NCBI GenBank assembly: GCA_018292915.2
Contig: JACVVK020000056.1
Coordinates: 782,501-846,500, forward strand
Length of the DNA: 64,000 nucleotides
Reading direction: 5' to 3'
Source of the DNA: Batillaria attramentaria
Taxonomy: Eukaryota; Mollusca; Gastropoda; Batillariidae
The notes under the pieces are model-generated. The model saw nothing but the letters and a program-made list of their open reading frames with translations, made no database searches and was not told the origin of the DNA. Position 1 is the stretch's first letter, and every line of letters begins with the position of its first letter. Position numbers and translations under genes: made by a program. Positions 21,253-33,134 of the stretch are shown here, one piece after another.

Positions 21253-21731
21253 CGGACTCGGGGGTGGCGGGGGGGGGGGGGGGTTTATCAGCACTTTCAC
21301 ACCTCTGAGACGCGATGCTTTGACATGTGCCGAGATTCGTTTATCAGATTTTAAAGTTAAGGGATCTTACTGGCGGCTGAAGCTGGCACATAAAAGAGAA
21401 CGTCTTAGATAAACTTTGAAGAAAAAAACATTAGGCTCCTCGCCACCATCTACTGAAAAATAAGAAGGAAAAAAATTCAGTGAACAGCTGAGCTGTACAA
21501 AAATACTGCCAGATTCAGATAGATGTTCTTCACTGCATTTAAATCTTCACTTAGATTTTTTTTTCCGATTTCTGCACAAGAAACAAGATAGGAGATTGGT
21601 GTATACTCAGAGGAGTGTCATTTGCGTTTAGTTGAAATGAATGTGAAGAACTGAGACGTGAATCAGTTGTTGCGGGACCCTCGGGAGTTGAACTGGCCAT
21701 ATGCGAAGTCTGCAGAACACCGTGGAACAGC

Positions 21732-21734
21732 TAC

Positions 21735-21778
<44 letters not shown>

Positions 21779-21942
21779 ATCACTTCACTTCATCGTGCTG
21801 CCCCCTCCTCCACACACACACACACACACACACTGACATCACTTCATTGGGTCCTCCCCCCCCCCCCCCCACACACACACACACTGTGACCTCCCCCCTC
21901 CGAAGTTAAACTTGCCATTTCCGAAGTCTGCAGAACACCGTG

Positions 21943-22008
<66 letters not shown>
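21732..22008. repeat. Triplicated CA-containing unit
   Basis: CA tracts at 21732-21773, 21811-21832 and 21943-22008. Flanks repeat: GACATCACTTCA follows two of them, and CGAAGTCTGCAGAACACCGTG precedes two of them. The tracts thus spread with their flanks by local duplication. Confidence 0.8.
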
Positions 22009-22010
<2 letters not shown>

Positions 22011-22432
22011 CCCCCCCCCCAACCCACCCACCCCAACTGTGTCTGCTTGAACTTCAGCCTAGCAAAAACCCTGGCTTGTGTTAGGGACCGAGCGAGGAAC
22101 AATAGACTGAAACGGAATGGTAAGGGCAACAATTCTCAGACACCATCCCCCCTCCCCAGGGGGCAGCACTGGTCTGTGTCATTGTCTGCGTGGTACGAAG
22201 CTTCCCCCTTGTGGATGGAAACGAAGAATCAGCATTTATTGATCGTCTGTCCTGTCGCATTAGGAGGCATAAGGACCAGACAATAGCTTCATGAACGTGT
22301 CGTTTTGTTTGATTAGCCGAACTGTAGTGGTTTGTTGTTTTTGTTTTTTTTTTCGCCCCACAGGACCAGCCGCATAAACGCTAATACAGACAAATGCTAT
22401 ACGTTCCACAGCCGTTACGGATGTCCAAGTAA

Positions 22433-22704
22433 CGCTCAGCTGGTATGGTTCGCCCGTTAGGGGGTGCAAATGTACAAATGTATACCAGTCAATTCCGTCG
22501 ATATTTCGCATAAAGTAAAGTCGTAGAACGAAGTCAGTGGCCACGTGACTTTTCACCTCGCCAGACCCCGGAGTACATTTGCACCCTCCCGCGTGGCGGG
22601 GATACAGTCGCTCCCGTTAGTGGACGACTGGAGTTTATTTACCCCTCCTGCGCATGACTGGTATGCATTGACACCCCCTAACGAGCGAATTATACCATCT
22701 GAGC
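22433..22704. mobile_element. Inverted-repeat element with 8-bp duplication
   Basis: Left end GCTCAGCTGGTATGGTTCGC and right end (reverse complement) GCTCAGATGGTATAATTCGC match over about 45 bp, including CGTTAGGGGGTG. CCAAGTAA flanks both sides (22425-22432, 22705-22712). An 8-bp duplication is typical of hAT transposons. No coding inside. Confidence 0.75.
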
Positions 22705-22837
22705 CCAAGTAAACGCTTTCATTTCTTTTTTTTTAATATAGTGCTGTCATTGACACCGTAGATATGCATCAGAAATCGAAAAAGAAAGCACACCTGCCAA
22801 AGACTAGTGTGTAGAGTAATTTTTAACTTTTTTTCAC

Positions 22838-22925
22838 TACTTTATTGTCCCTATCGGGAAATTCAGGCTGCTTCCCCTGGAGGGATTGCGTCGCCGAGGT
22901 GCAGCGCCACCCAATACCTATATTT
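22838..22925 (-). mobile_element. 3' part of SINE-C
   Basis: Reverse complement of the 3' half of the element at 54345-54683: ACTTTATTGTCCCTATCGGG, GGCTGCTTCCCC, GTGCAGCGCCACCCAATACC. Confidence 0.75.
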
Positions 22926-23951
22926 TTTCTTTCTTTTTCTTTTTTTTCAATTTTAAACAATTCTAATCTTCGCTTAATTTGCAATGCAGACATGAACATT
23001 CTATCCCCTACTTTTCGGTCGTCTGTTAGTTTCTCGTTTCGGCTGCGCATGAATCTAAATAGTCCATACGCCAGATTCATCTTTCACTGACGTTTTCACT
23101 ATTACCACGAAACAACATCAAACAACTGCATATTGTCATGTTTTGCTTTGCAATTAGCGAGCAAACGTTTTGTTCTATATTTAGGGGAATTGTTAGTACA
23201 TGCCCCGGAAGCTGTTTGTGGGCTGTAGCCTGTACTTGAGGGCATAAGGACAGACAATAGCTTTATGATCATGTTCCCTTGTTTGATTAGCCGAGTAGTC
23301 GTGTTTTTCTGCCCCGCAGGACAAACCAGATAAACTCTAGATTACCCGTTCTCGAAAACGACATCAAAACCATTTCTGTCGTATTTTCGTATACAGAACA
23401 TTTATTTTCCCTTGCCGTTGGAGAAAGCGCATTGTATATTATACCTCTCGGCCGAACATTTGCGCAGCTGTAGTTTCGCTTTTGTGCGTATCATCTACAT
23501 AGGTTTTATCCAGATTCTGCGAGAAGTATATTTACTCTGCCTGCAATAACGGACGGGCATAAATGGCATAGAAGCATCGCGGTTGATGCGATAATGATAA
23601 TTGGCACCCTCTGACATTATGACGGATGGAAAATTATGACCACTTCCTGTGTGTCGACACTGAAAGGCCTTATGCAAGCAACAAATTATGACAAGTTTTT
23701 ATCTGATGTTCTGGGTGGAGTAACACGTTTGTATCGGAGAAACGGGGAATAGTGATAGGGCATTACCATGCGCTGGTAAAACGATAGGACTTCTATGGAA
23801 AGGCATTAAACGTTGTTGTCGTCGTTGTTGTTGTTGATGATGGCGTTGAGGACGTCATTGTTGTAGTAGTGATGGTGGTGGTATTTTTTTAACGATCCAA
23901 CATGTCATTTGAGATTCTGAGTTCAACTCAAACGCGCAAGCAAATAAACGG

Positions 23952-24145
23952 GTGGGTGGGTGGTTCGGTGGTGTTTATTTATTTATTTATTTTTTACGTC
24001 CTTTTCCACCATATACGGGTAATATAAAAGACGGGGCAACGATGAAAAAGCCAGCACAAATATTTGGCCCCAGCCAGGATTCGAACTCACGACCCGAACA
24101 TTGGAAGTCCAACGCTCTACCATTCGGCCACCCCGCCGGCTCCCC
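23952..24145 (-). mobile_element. SINE-A, minus, with TSD
   Basis: Complete minus copy whose tail region contains an expanded (TTTA)n. Flanked by GCAAATAAACGG (23940-23951) and GCAAATATACGG (24146-24157), one mismatch. Confidence 0.88.
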
Positions 24146-24157
24146 GCAAATATACGG

Positions 24158-24987
24158 CTATCTCACGGCTTCTTCGAACAGTATAATGGAATCACGTTGG
24201 TGGATCGGTTGTGCCGTATCGAATCCCATCATCTCATATTCAGACAAAAGGACACTGCATGCGGAAGACGGCTTGGAGCAGAGGTGTGGGTGGTTGGGGC
24301 AACGATGAAAAGAATGACGAGTACTACAACATCGTAAGTCGAGATTGTCCATGGTGCTTGGGTCAGCAGGGTACGAACTACCGGAGGTTCGGCTGATATA
24401 TTGTTGTTGTTGTTGTTGCTTTGTTATAATAGTCGTATAAGTTCACAGTAATGATTTTGACTTACGCTGTTGTTGTCACAGTAGTCTGAATACTTCGACA
24501 AAAGCGATTATGACTCACGCCCGTTAATTCTGTCTTGCTAATAAGCACAATATCATTATTTCCCTACAAAAAAAGGAGTGCCAGATGAGCAAGGAGTTGA
24601 AAAGTGGCTGTGAACCAGTAAGCTGACTTCACGGTCCTGGCAACGTTTCCTGAGATCGGTTGCCAAAACCCTGCTAGTTTCCCACGTTTGTGTACAACTG
24701 CTCCAGTGATCACGGGCCCGGTCGTACCATAGGGAAACGTCAAAAGGATAAAAGCTGTATAAACAAGGCGCCCTCGTATCAGTGAGGTTTTATCCCGTCT
24801 TCATCACCTTTTGGCCCATGACCTACACCGGTACAACACGCGTTACCCATCCCACCTTACTTCCTATTTATCTTCGTTATGGCATCAGTGGCTCTTCAGG
24901 CTGTTGTCCACTTAGGCCGCTCACAGACTGTGCTTTAGAGTAAGCGTGAAACCTTCGCATAAACATACCTGCTCCGTCAGCTCACAG

Positions 24988-25054
<67 letters not shown>

Positions 25055-25257
25055 CCTGTATTGGTTTCTTTCAGTTCTTTTATTTGTTTTAGCTCTTTTT
25101 ACTAGTTTTAGTTCTTGTACTAGTTTTAGTGCTTTTAATGTTTTTTTGTGTTTTCAGTTTTTGTTTTGTTTTTTTGTTTAGCTCTTTTAAGTTTTTTAGT
25201 CCTTTTAGCCCGGTACACGCTTAGAGCTCACTACGAATAAGCTCTTTATAAGTGTTC

Positions 25258-25306
<49 letters not shown>

Positions 25307-25722
25307 TTCAAGTATACGGCGAGTGTTAGAGCTGGGTTTGAATGCATGATGAGTTACTGAGCGCTCTGTTTTGTGGGAGAGGGATTGGGGTTGGGGTGGT
25401 TGAGGAGATGATAAAGCTGAGTGACCTGAGGGGAACAGGGCTCGTTGTTTTCTGTTTCTTTGTTCGTGGATTTTCCGTCTCTGCCAGCTCTTAACCTGAT
25501 TATATTTAATGACGTCTGAATAGCTGAGTGCTGTAAATCCTGGCGAGTGTTGGCACCTAAGCTAACTTTAAACCACGACAAGTGCTTCAAAATACTGCAA
25601 AACTGTTCTTGAGGTCTATTCACTTTCATCTGCATGAAAATGTCCTTATATGAAATTAACAGAACACAATCACAGTAGTATACCAAACGTGTTATTCAAC
25701 TTGCTCCCAAGTTAGGAACAAC

Positions 25723-25759
<37 letters not shown>

Positions 25760-27393
25760 GGTGCCCTGACAGCCTGTAACCGACAGGCGTCAACTGTACG
25801 CTTAGAGATGTGACGCGGCGAAAGTCCTTCAAGTGATGGGGACATGAATCTGTCGTCAATCGTGAAAGGTCCAGGTTATGGGACGGAATAGAGATTTAGT
25901 CCAGTCCATTAGCTTCCAACGCCCCATTTTGTCGTGGCCCACGCTGGCCATTCAGCACGACTAGCCAGGGCGACGGAATCGATTGATCGCGATGGCTCAA
26001 TATCGTCGCCTAAATGGGGGACGCCAGAGACACGGAGTTGACCTTGAGTCTTGGTGCCGCGATAGTGGTCATTGAGCGCCATTGCACTATCGGAAAACGG
26101 ATATGTTGGGATGTAATCCGACCCCAGGCTAGAGACGGCCGCATGTTTGACGTGTCCATCGCGAGAGAGGGACGCGGGATGTTTCATGTGCAAATAATCA
26201 GCACAGCGGGACGCTTGCTTTGGAATTCGTACTCATTTCAATGGAACTAAAGGAATGGAATGAAACTATAATTGAGGTTACCCAACACAGTTTCTGTCTG
26301 TGCAATCAGTTATTACTTTCCATTCTATAAGTGCTTACCCTTCCATCAACATGAAGGTCTTGGTGTCATTATTACAGAAGGACGCTCGTTCCCGTGATGC
26401 TACAGCCAATACTTTTTGCCGCGCACACTGTCTACAGCTCTCGGTGTCTTTCATTTGGCGACCGTTGCCCAGGATTCGTTGTAGACTGAGAAACTCGAAC
26501 ATCATTCCCTGCTGTACGATGCTGGCCTTCAAGATGCCTGTAAGTGACTGACACTTACACCTATGAAGCCTAAGTGCTTAGAAAGAACACTCTCGGTGCT
26601 TATCAAACCCATTCAGTTACCCAGTGACGCGGGCAGGTATCTCACGGAGCTCATCTTTCTCCACGCTGTATCAGGCAGCTTCCGGACAAAGAAGCCATTC
26701 GTGCTTTACAAACGGCGTCCACTGGCACTCTACCTTGCAACTGCACTAACCGTCAAGGCCAAGTCATCCCATGCCGCCAGTATAGTCTTCTAGTCTGCCT
26801 AATCCCTCCTGTGAACGGAACTTCCCGCCTTCTGGCTATTCGCAGCTCTCGTCCCCGATGATCAGCCTGATCTTGACATTTTACGGCGCTGTGCTGAAAG
26901 CGTCTTTGATGGGATGACCTTTGAGGCGACTGCGGGAGCGCGAGATGGCGAGACAAACCAGCACCAGATGCAGGGAATGGACCGCCAGGCGCTGTGAAAG
27001 TGGACGGGTAGTTACAGGAGAAAATACAAAACACCGGCGGTAGTCAATCATTCTATACTTCCTGCCTTTGCACGTTACCGGACTAATTACTGGAGAGAGA
27101 AAAAAAATGGGGTAGTCTGGTGTGTACTCCCTGTCTTTGTATGCTCGGGGGGGGGGGGGGACGGCGAACCAGACAGCTCGCTAGCCCAGACGCAAACTCT
27201 GGGAATAAAGAAATATTTTTATTTATTTATCATCATCATCATCATCAGTACCCCGATGCATTGTTCGTGTGTATCAGAAGTTAAAAAAAAAACCTGACGT
27301 CCATTTCGAGTCATTTCGTGTCTTTCAAATGGAGGTTTATTGTCATATGACTATGATTAACTGCTTTTGTGATCAAAGAGTGCCAGTGTCCGG

Positions 27394-27398
<5 letters not shown>
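24158..27398. other. LRP-like intron 1; no further exon seen
   Basis: (GT)n at 24988-25052, (AGT)n at 25257-25306, (CA)n at 25726-25755, G-homopolymer at 27148-27161. A 78-codon frame at 26014 and an 83-codon frame at 26300 have no recognisable domain. Confidence 0.5.

Positions 27399-27471
<73 letters not shown>
27399..27471. repeat. (GT)n microsatellite
   Basis: About 36 GT units in LRP-like intron 1. Confidence 0.95.
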
Positions 27472-27472
<1 letters not shown>

Positions 27473-27924
27473 CGGTTCGGACGTGTTGTGCACGTGTGAA
27501 ATTTGAGAAGCAAGCTAAACTCTGTTTACTGGAAGCTAAAGAAATTATCTTAAATTGACTTGGGTCGATCTTGCGTGCGTTGCATATTGAAATCAATCCT
27601 CATTTCCTGCGACTCAAACTGGCATGTAATTCGTACCAGAGAACGCACTCCGGAGGCAGCGTGGTGTACACTTCAGTCACCAACTTACGCGTATTCGCTC
27701 TACCCCTGAAATGTGTTAATTACCCCTCATGTGGTTAGAGTTAAGAGCTGTCGGGTGGTCCATACTTTTCGCACTCATTTTTTTAGCTGCGCGAAGTCAA
27801 AACAAGTTTACTGCCTATTAGTGAGTGCACTCATTTTCTCGGTGTTCTTTTCCTTGTGCGGCCGTAACAAATGAAGTTACTGACTCACGCTGAAAGATGT
27901 TTTCATTTTGGTGGTTGGTTTCAG

Positions 27925-28010
27925 ATGGCAACTCCCTGTTTGTCAGCAACGGAACGGACGTACTGAGGTTCGACCGGGAGACCAAGCTCTACGAGTCTTT
28001 GTTCCATCAG
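27925..28010 (+). CDS. LRP5/6-like receptor, exon 2
   Basis: Acceptor GGTGGTTGGTTTCAG, donor CATCAG|GTAAAT. The first two bases complete Asp25; the exon then reads GNSLFVSNGTDVLRFDRET and KLYESLFHQ (to residue 53). L-F-V-S-N .. D-V-L-R-F-D aligns with the first strand pair of the LRP5/6 N-terminal propeller (LLYANRRDLRLVD type). N-G-T is a possible N-glycosylation site. Eighty-six nt; it does not stand alone as a long ORF. Confidence 0.82.
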
Positions 28011-28181
28011 GTAAATATGACACCATTCGCAATTCCTGCCAGAATGAGAAAGTCTACACCTAATTAAAACTCTTTCCTGCCTCTTCACTCTCCCTCCCCT
28101 CCGCCCACCGTCATGGTCTCCTGTTCAGTCTAGGGTGGTTTATTGAACCTGGGTGGGAAAAGCGTCATTTTGTGTGTACTG

Positions 28182-28270
<89 letters not shown>

Positions 28271-28383
28271 ATTTTCAGTCTGCCGTTGCTACAACAACAA
28301 CAACAATAAAGTAAATAAATAAAAAAGACTACACAAGGCAAAAATGAAAGGAAATACAAGAAAAGAAACACATTATAAAGAAT

Positions 28384-28425
<42 letters not shown>

Positions 28426-28547
28426 TGTGTGGTGGAAAAGTACGTTAAACCCCGAAACACCCACCCCACCCACCCTCTCTCTCTCTCTCTCTCTCTCATA
28501 CACACACACACACACACACATACACACACACACACACACACACGCAC

Positions 28548-28583
<36 letters not shown>

Positions 28584-28590
28584 ATACACG

Positions 28591-28664
<74 letters not shown>

Positions 28665-28683
28665 AGAGAGAGAGAGAGAGAGC
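28182..28683. repeat. Alternating GT/GA/CT/CA microsatellite block
   Basis: (GT)n 28182-28231, (GA)n to 28268, (CT)n 28387-28420, (CT)n 28475-28497, (CA)n 28498-28581, (CT)n 28591-28617, (CA)n 28617-28661, (GA)n to 28682. Complementary blocks could form long hairpins. CCCGAAACACCCACCCCACC at about 28450 is a SINE-A tail remnant. Confidence 0.9.
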
Positions 28684-28973
28684 TGTACACCGACCCGTAC
28701 AGAAATTGCCTGTAGCTGCTAATTGGTTCCACTTAACTACCGGGTTCAACAATAACATACCGTTTGGCATGCGTGCTTCCTCTACACGGCCTTACAACGT
28801 TAGCACAGGTTTTGCATTCTGCGGCTAATGCCGAGCAGAGAGCAGACAGTTGGCAGACATAACTCGCGGTTGAACCTGACAGTGGAGATACGTAACATTA
28901 GTCTGGTATATATGCGCTGGGAGTGTGTGTTTGTTGTGTTGTGTGGTTTAGTGTTTTGGTGCGTGTTTCGAAA

Positions 28974-29028
28974 TGACTTTCCGTGACACGGGCAAAGCGA
29001 CTCGCTTCTGGACAAAAAGCTCCCCGCA

Positions 29029-29065
<37 letters not shown>
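28974..29065 (-). repeat. CA-anchored long repeat, fragment 3, with GT tract
   Basis: 28974-29030 is the reverse complement of the start of copy 2 (14815-14870): GCGACTCGCTTCTGGACAAA, AAGCTCCCCGCAAG. A (GT)n tract abuts at 29031-29065, the same arrangement as at the other two copies. Confidence 0.75.
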
Positions 29066-29068
<3 letters not shown>

Positions 29069-29354
29069 TTTTTGCTTTTCATTTCATGGGTGGGGTGAGG
29101 GGGGGGGGGTCACCTTAAAGGAAGCAGAGAGCGACGTCGTCCCGAGCAGTTCAGTGTTTCCAATGTGTCAAAAATACAACAAAAACAAACAAACAAACAA
29201 AAAAGAAATACAGGAAGGGTAATTTGAGCAGCACCTGTCATTGCCCGCAGCATTGTTCAGTTTTCACAGAGAGAAAGTAATCACAAAACAGGCTAGAATT
29301 TCCAGACACTGTCGGGCAGTGCGACCTCCGTCCCCTTTGTCAGTTCTAGACTTC

Positions 29355-29356
<2 letters not shown>

Positions 29357-29408
<52 letters not shown>
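29357..29408. repeat. (CA)n microsatellite
   Basis: About 26 CA units in LRP-like intron 2. Confidence 0.95.
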
Positions 29409-29410
<2 letters not shown>

Positions 29411-29654
29411 GCAAAAATATTAAACGGAATACACGATCGGCGCTTTGACAGCGGAGGTAACAGAGACAACGTGAAGGTAACCTAAAACCATAGCAATCAG
29501 TCCTTTGTGACTGCCAGCCACCCGCGCCCCTTGACGATCAGAATTAACACTGCCAGAGAATTAGGTCAGTGTCAAGGACGTATCACGTGACATCACAGAA
29601 GATCCTTTGTCCCCAGGATCTCTCTTTTATTCTGTCCCTCCGAGCCCGTCTCAC

Positions 29655-30110
29655 GATGAAGAGGTCGAGTTACCGCCATCTGGATCAAAAGGGCCTAAGT
29701 GCGGATGAAATCCATAGCACATAGAACTTTTTTTTTCAGAACACCGCGATGAAGAGAGATACTGTAGTGTCGATATAAAGAGCCTAAGCGCATGTCAAAA
29801 CTCATGGCCCTTACAGCCTTTTTTTCCAGAAAACAGTGAAGGGTGTCTGACGCTGAAGAGGACCATCGCCATTTCGAAAGAGTGGCATTTAGCCCTTTTC
29901 AAGGAGACAGCAGAAGGTTCTGACCCTGACGATGAGTACTTTCATCTCGATAAAAAAGAGCCTAGTGCCTTTTCTTCAGAAGACCACGGAGGGTGTCTGA
30001 CGCTGAAGAGAGATAGATTTTTTTGGGTATAAAAACGGCCTAAGCGCCTATCAAAATCCATGGCGCTAAAGCCCTTTCTGCAGATGCCGATACGGAGGGT
30101 GTCGGTCCCT
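29655..30110 (+). repeat. Degenerate ~110-bp tandem repeat
   Basis: Four imperfect units share CCTAAGCGC, CAAAATCCATGGCGCT, TTTTTTCAGAA.AC, GAGGGTGTCTGACGCTGAAG and AGAGATA. Units carry indels and diverge strongly, so the array is old. A related piece (AATGGCGCTAAGGC) occurs at about 35972. Confidence 0.7.
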
Positions 30111-30474
30111 GCAGCTGGCCGTCTCACGGTCACAGAGTTATCGATTGAGTTGGTCGTTGACAGTCTCGTCACGCACGTTTGTGATCCCCCTTGCCCAGTC
30201 CAACTCTGTGTGAATTAAACGTTTGGTGTGCGAAGCTGACAGTGGCCTTGATAACGTGAGCTAACATTGGCGTAGTGGTAATGCCGGAGGCAGCGCTGCT
30301 GACTCATCTGTCTTGGGCTGCCAGCTGGCATTAGGACGCTCCAGGTTTTTATCAAGAGCTGTTAAATTAAATAAATGTTAATGTGCATCCCCCGTCCGTG
30401 TCTGATCAGAGCAGTCTACCTCAGAACGGAAACGGAAACTAAACTAAATCAAATACTAGTACTACTCCTACTAA

Positions 30475-30937
30475 TCGCATTACTATAGGCGCTTTATCCC
30501 AGATATTTGGCTCAAAGCGCCGCGAGCGAAACCCAGCACGCACGCTCGCTCACGTGAATCACACGCATTCTCTCACACATTGGACATGAACACATTACAA
30601 TCATGTGGTGAGAAGGACCAGCTCAGCATCTTTTTTATTCGCTCACGTGAATCACACGCATTCTCTCACACATTGGACATGAACACATTACAATCATGTG
30701 GTGAGAAGGACCAGCTCAGCATCTTTTTTAAACATTTATTTATTTCATTTTATTTTTTATTTTATTTTATTTTTTATTTATTTATTTATTTATTTATTTT
30801 TTTTTTGGGGGGGGGGGGGGAGGGAACTCCCGACGGTGCCACATACAAGAAAGAAAAATTCGTCGCCCCGAGGGGGACACGAACCTGACCTCTCGCATTG
30901 GCGCCAAAGTCTGAACCACTAGACCACCGACCTCCCC
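30475..30937 (-). mobile_element. SINE-B, minus, with internal 93-bp duplication
   Basis: Tail and body from 30475, tRNA-like head at 30860-30937 (reverse complement of TGGTCTAGTGGTTCAGA). The piece CGCTCACGTGAATCACACGC .. CAGCTCAGCATCTTTTTTA is repeated exactly at 30547 and 30640. (TTTA)n and a G run at 30807-30820 expand the middle. Confidence 0.85.
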
Positions 30938-30948
30938 GAAATCAAAAC

Positions 30949-31119
30949 GGGGATGCCGGGGTGGTCGAATGGTAGAGCGTTGGACTTCTAATGCTCGGGT
31001 CATGAGTTCGATCCCGGCTGGGGCCAAATATTTGTCCTGGCTTTTTCATCGTTGCCCCGTCTTTGATATCACCCTATGTGGTGGAAAAGGACGTTAGACC
31101 CCCAAACACCCACCCACCC
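30949..31119 (+). mobile_element. SINE-A, plus, with TSD
   Basis: Starts GGGATGCCGGGGTGGTCGAA, box B GAGTTCGATCCC, tail GACCCCCAAACACCCACCC. GAAATCAAAAC flanks at 30938-30948 and 31120-31130. It inserted right next to the SINE-B head. Confidence 0.9.
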
Positions 31120-31434
31120 GAAATCAAAACAAAACAAAACAACTGTGAGGATTCCTTTGCTGGGCACTCTGCTAGAGCTAGTTTAGTTCGAGGTTAGATT
31201 TTAACCCGGGGCTAAAATCTCTAACCTCGACTTTTACATGCGGGCCCTGGTTTTACACAAACCAGGCTAGCACCATGTCGCCGTCTTCAACGTTTCGAGT
31301 ACCTCTGCACTGGAAGGGTTTTGTGCTATTGCTAGCGGTCTCTTTGCCTCTCCTCGCGTCTACATCAGTCCCCAAGTCCTGGTCCAGAAACAGTTTCTTT
31401 TAGAGGACACTCGTTTTTGTCGTGATAATTTACA

Positions 31435-31436
<2 letters not shown>

Positions 31437-31479
<43 letters not shown>
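31437..31479. repeat. (GT)n tract at the LRP-like exon 3 acceptor
   Basis: Forty-three nt of GT followed directly by CAG|exon. Stands where the polypyrimidine tract should be; see findings. Confidence 0.95.
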
Positions 31480-31482
<3 letters not shown>

Positions 31483-31615
31483 CATGGCGGCCGTATAGTG
31501 GGGCTGGCGGCGGACGTGGACGACGGGATCCTGTTCTGGTCGGACATCAGCGAACAGTACCGCGCCATCTACAAGTCATGGACAGACGGCTCCAGCATCC
31601 AGATCATCATCACAG
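31483..31615 (+). CDS. LRP5/6-like receptor, exon 3 (FWSD blade)
   Basis: One hundred and thirty-three nt, phase 0 start, phase 1 end at ACAG|GTAGGT. Reads HGGRIVGLAADVDDGILFWS and then DISEQYRAIYK, TDGSSIQIIIT. FWSD (residues 71-74) is the YWTD-type signature of a propeller blade; the flanking V-x-L-x-x-D and D-G-S-S-x-Q-x-I-I-x-T pattern aligns with the second blade of LRP5/6 (LIYWSDVSEEAI..). Skipping this exon would shift the frame. GC-rich third positions contrast with the introns. Confidence 0.87.
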
Positions 31616-32050
31616 GTAGGTGTCACACACGTAGCCTACGTCACGATCACTCGTAACGTAGAAACACGTACTATGATTGTGATGCCTCTCAGTTCCGTCT
31701 CTCTTTGTGTCTGTCTGCCTACCACCGAATTTTTGTCCCTTTTTTATGGAAGTCTGCACGAAATTAGATCTCGATTGAATGAAGTGTCACAATCGGGTTG
31801 CAACCTTCAGCGGATAAGGTCGGGGGAAGGGGGGAGGGGGGGGGGGGGGCAGGGGGCGGTTTGAGTTTAGGGGCGGATGGAAGGGGAGGGTTGGTGGGGC
31901 ATGGTTGGGAGGAGGGTGTGCGTGACTGTGATAATTATCTGCTTTCAACCAAATTTGGCTTTTGTGCGAAGCGGATAAGAAGGCCTTGATAAGATGGAGT
32001 GTTATCAAGCATCGGCTTGCTACATGTACCTTCAAGGCCAAGGTCATCGC

Positions 32051-32110
<60 letters not shown>

Positions 32111-32870
32111 GGTGGTGGGGGAGGGGAAGGGGGGGGGGGGCGTGGGAAGTGGTTTTGTAAAAGCGTGCCATGTGTAGCGGGTCGAGTAGCTACTTTCGTT
32201 TTGTTGTTGTTGTTGTTGTTGCTAAATTTCGTTTGTTGATGTTACCGTTGTTGGATTCTCTCTCTCTCTCTCTCTTTTAACGAAAGATCCCCCCCTCCCC
32301 CTCGTATGACCCTAGTCGCGGCAGTCTTTATCTGCAAAAGTCAGTCTGTCAGTCACCAAGCTTGTTGCACCCTGAACGTAGTAATACTCAACCTGTCAGA
32401 ACCAGTGTCTGCAGAATCAGTTCGTGGGCTTCTGAAATCCTACTCATCTCTTTTCAAAACACCTCAGCTGTTTTCAGAAAACCCTCTTCCCCTTGGCTTT
32501 ACTTGCCAGTCCGTTCCAGACGGTTGCTGCCCTCCCAAAGGTCACAATCAGTTTAAAGCAGCAGTTATCTTGTTTGTAATCGCTCCGCCCAGAACTCAGG
32601 CGTGTTGTGTGTTGATTTGATGGGCGCTGAAGACAAGCAAGGTCATTCGTCACCCACGACCCATCTCGTTACCTGGAGCTGGAGCTGAGGGGAACACGGC
32701 ACGGCATGGCACGGCACGGCTGGTTCGCATTTCTGGCAGCGTGTCCGAGTCTGGAAAGATACAGCGGGGTTCAGGCTTACCTGAGATTGATATTCCCTTG
32801 GGGTGGGGTGGGGGGGATTGCGGGGACTGCAGACCGTCAAGGTTTTAGATGGCAGGTAGGGGCAGTCGGG
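31616..32870. other. LRP-like intron 3, left part
   Basis: G-rich runs (31824-31850, 32124-32141), (GT)n 32054-32107, (TTG)n about 32200-32221, (CT)n 32259-32274. No further exon seen. Confidence 0.55.
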
Positions 32871-33134
32871 AATCCAGGTATATACCGTTATTTCGTTTAC
32901 CGTTTTAAAGAAGGAAAAAGAAAACGATAAAACAGTAAACAAACTGTTTTCCGTTTTCCTATATTAAATGTTGAAAACAGTAAACGGTATAATTATGATC
33001 CGCTCTCGCATTTCCTATCTGTAATGTTGAAAACGGTCATAGGTAAACGAACCGATTCCCTGTTCCTATCTTACTATTTACCGTTTTTCCTTCTTCTGAA
33101 AACGGTAAACGAAATAACGATACTTGCCTGGATT
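32871..33134. mobile_element. Inverted-repeat element, ~264 bp
   Basis: Ends AATCCAGG / CCTGGATT. Inverted repeats of about 55 bp share CGTTATTTCGTTTACCGTTT and GAAGGAAAAA. Flanked by GTCGGG and GTCGAG (5 of 6). The interior has two copies of ATGTTGAAAACRGT. Confidence 0.8.

Larger units (their letters stand above)
22263..23345 (+). repeat. Dispersed repeat pair
   Basis: 22263-22382 and 23236-23345 share GGCATAAGGA, CAGACAATAGCTT, TTGTTTGATTAGCCGA and the CCCCRCAGGAC end. The inverted-repeat element at 22433 and the retroposon tail at 22838 lie between them. Confidence 0.65.

Noticed and set aside
26014..26250. 78-codon frame (+) and 94-codon frame (-) in LRP-like intron 1
   Set aside because: Both strands open over the same stretch, no known motif; may be a dispersed repeat.
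30951..31025. tRNA-like sequences with A and B boxes (also at 34265, 35113, 43930, 62596 and others)
   Set aside because: Heads of SINEs, followed by a conserved SINE body and flanked by target-site duplications; no foldable complete tRNA gene was seen.
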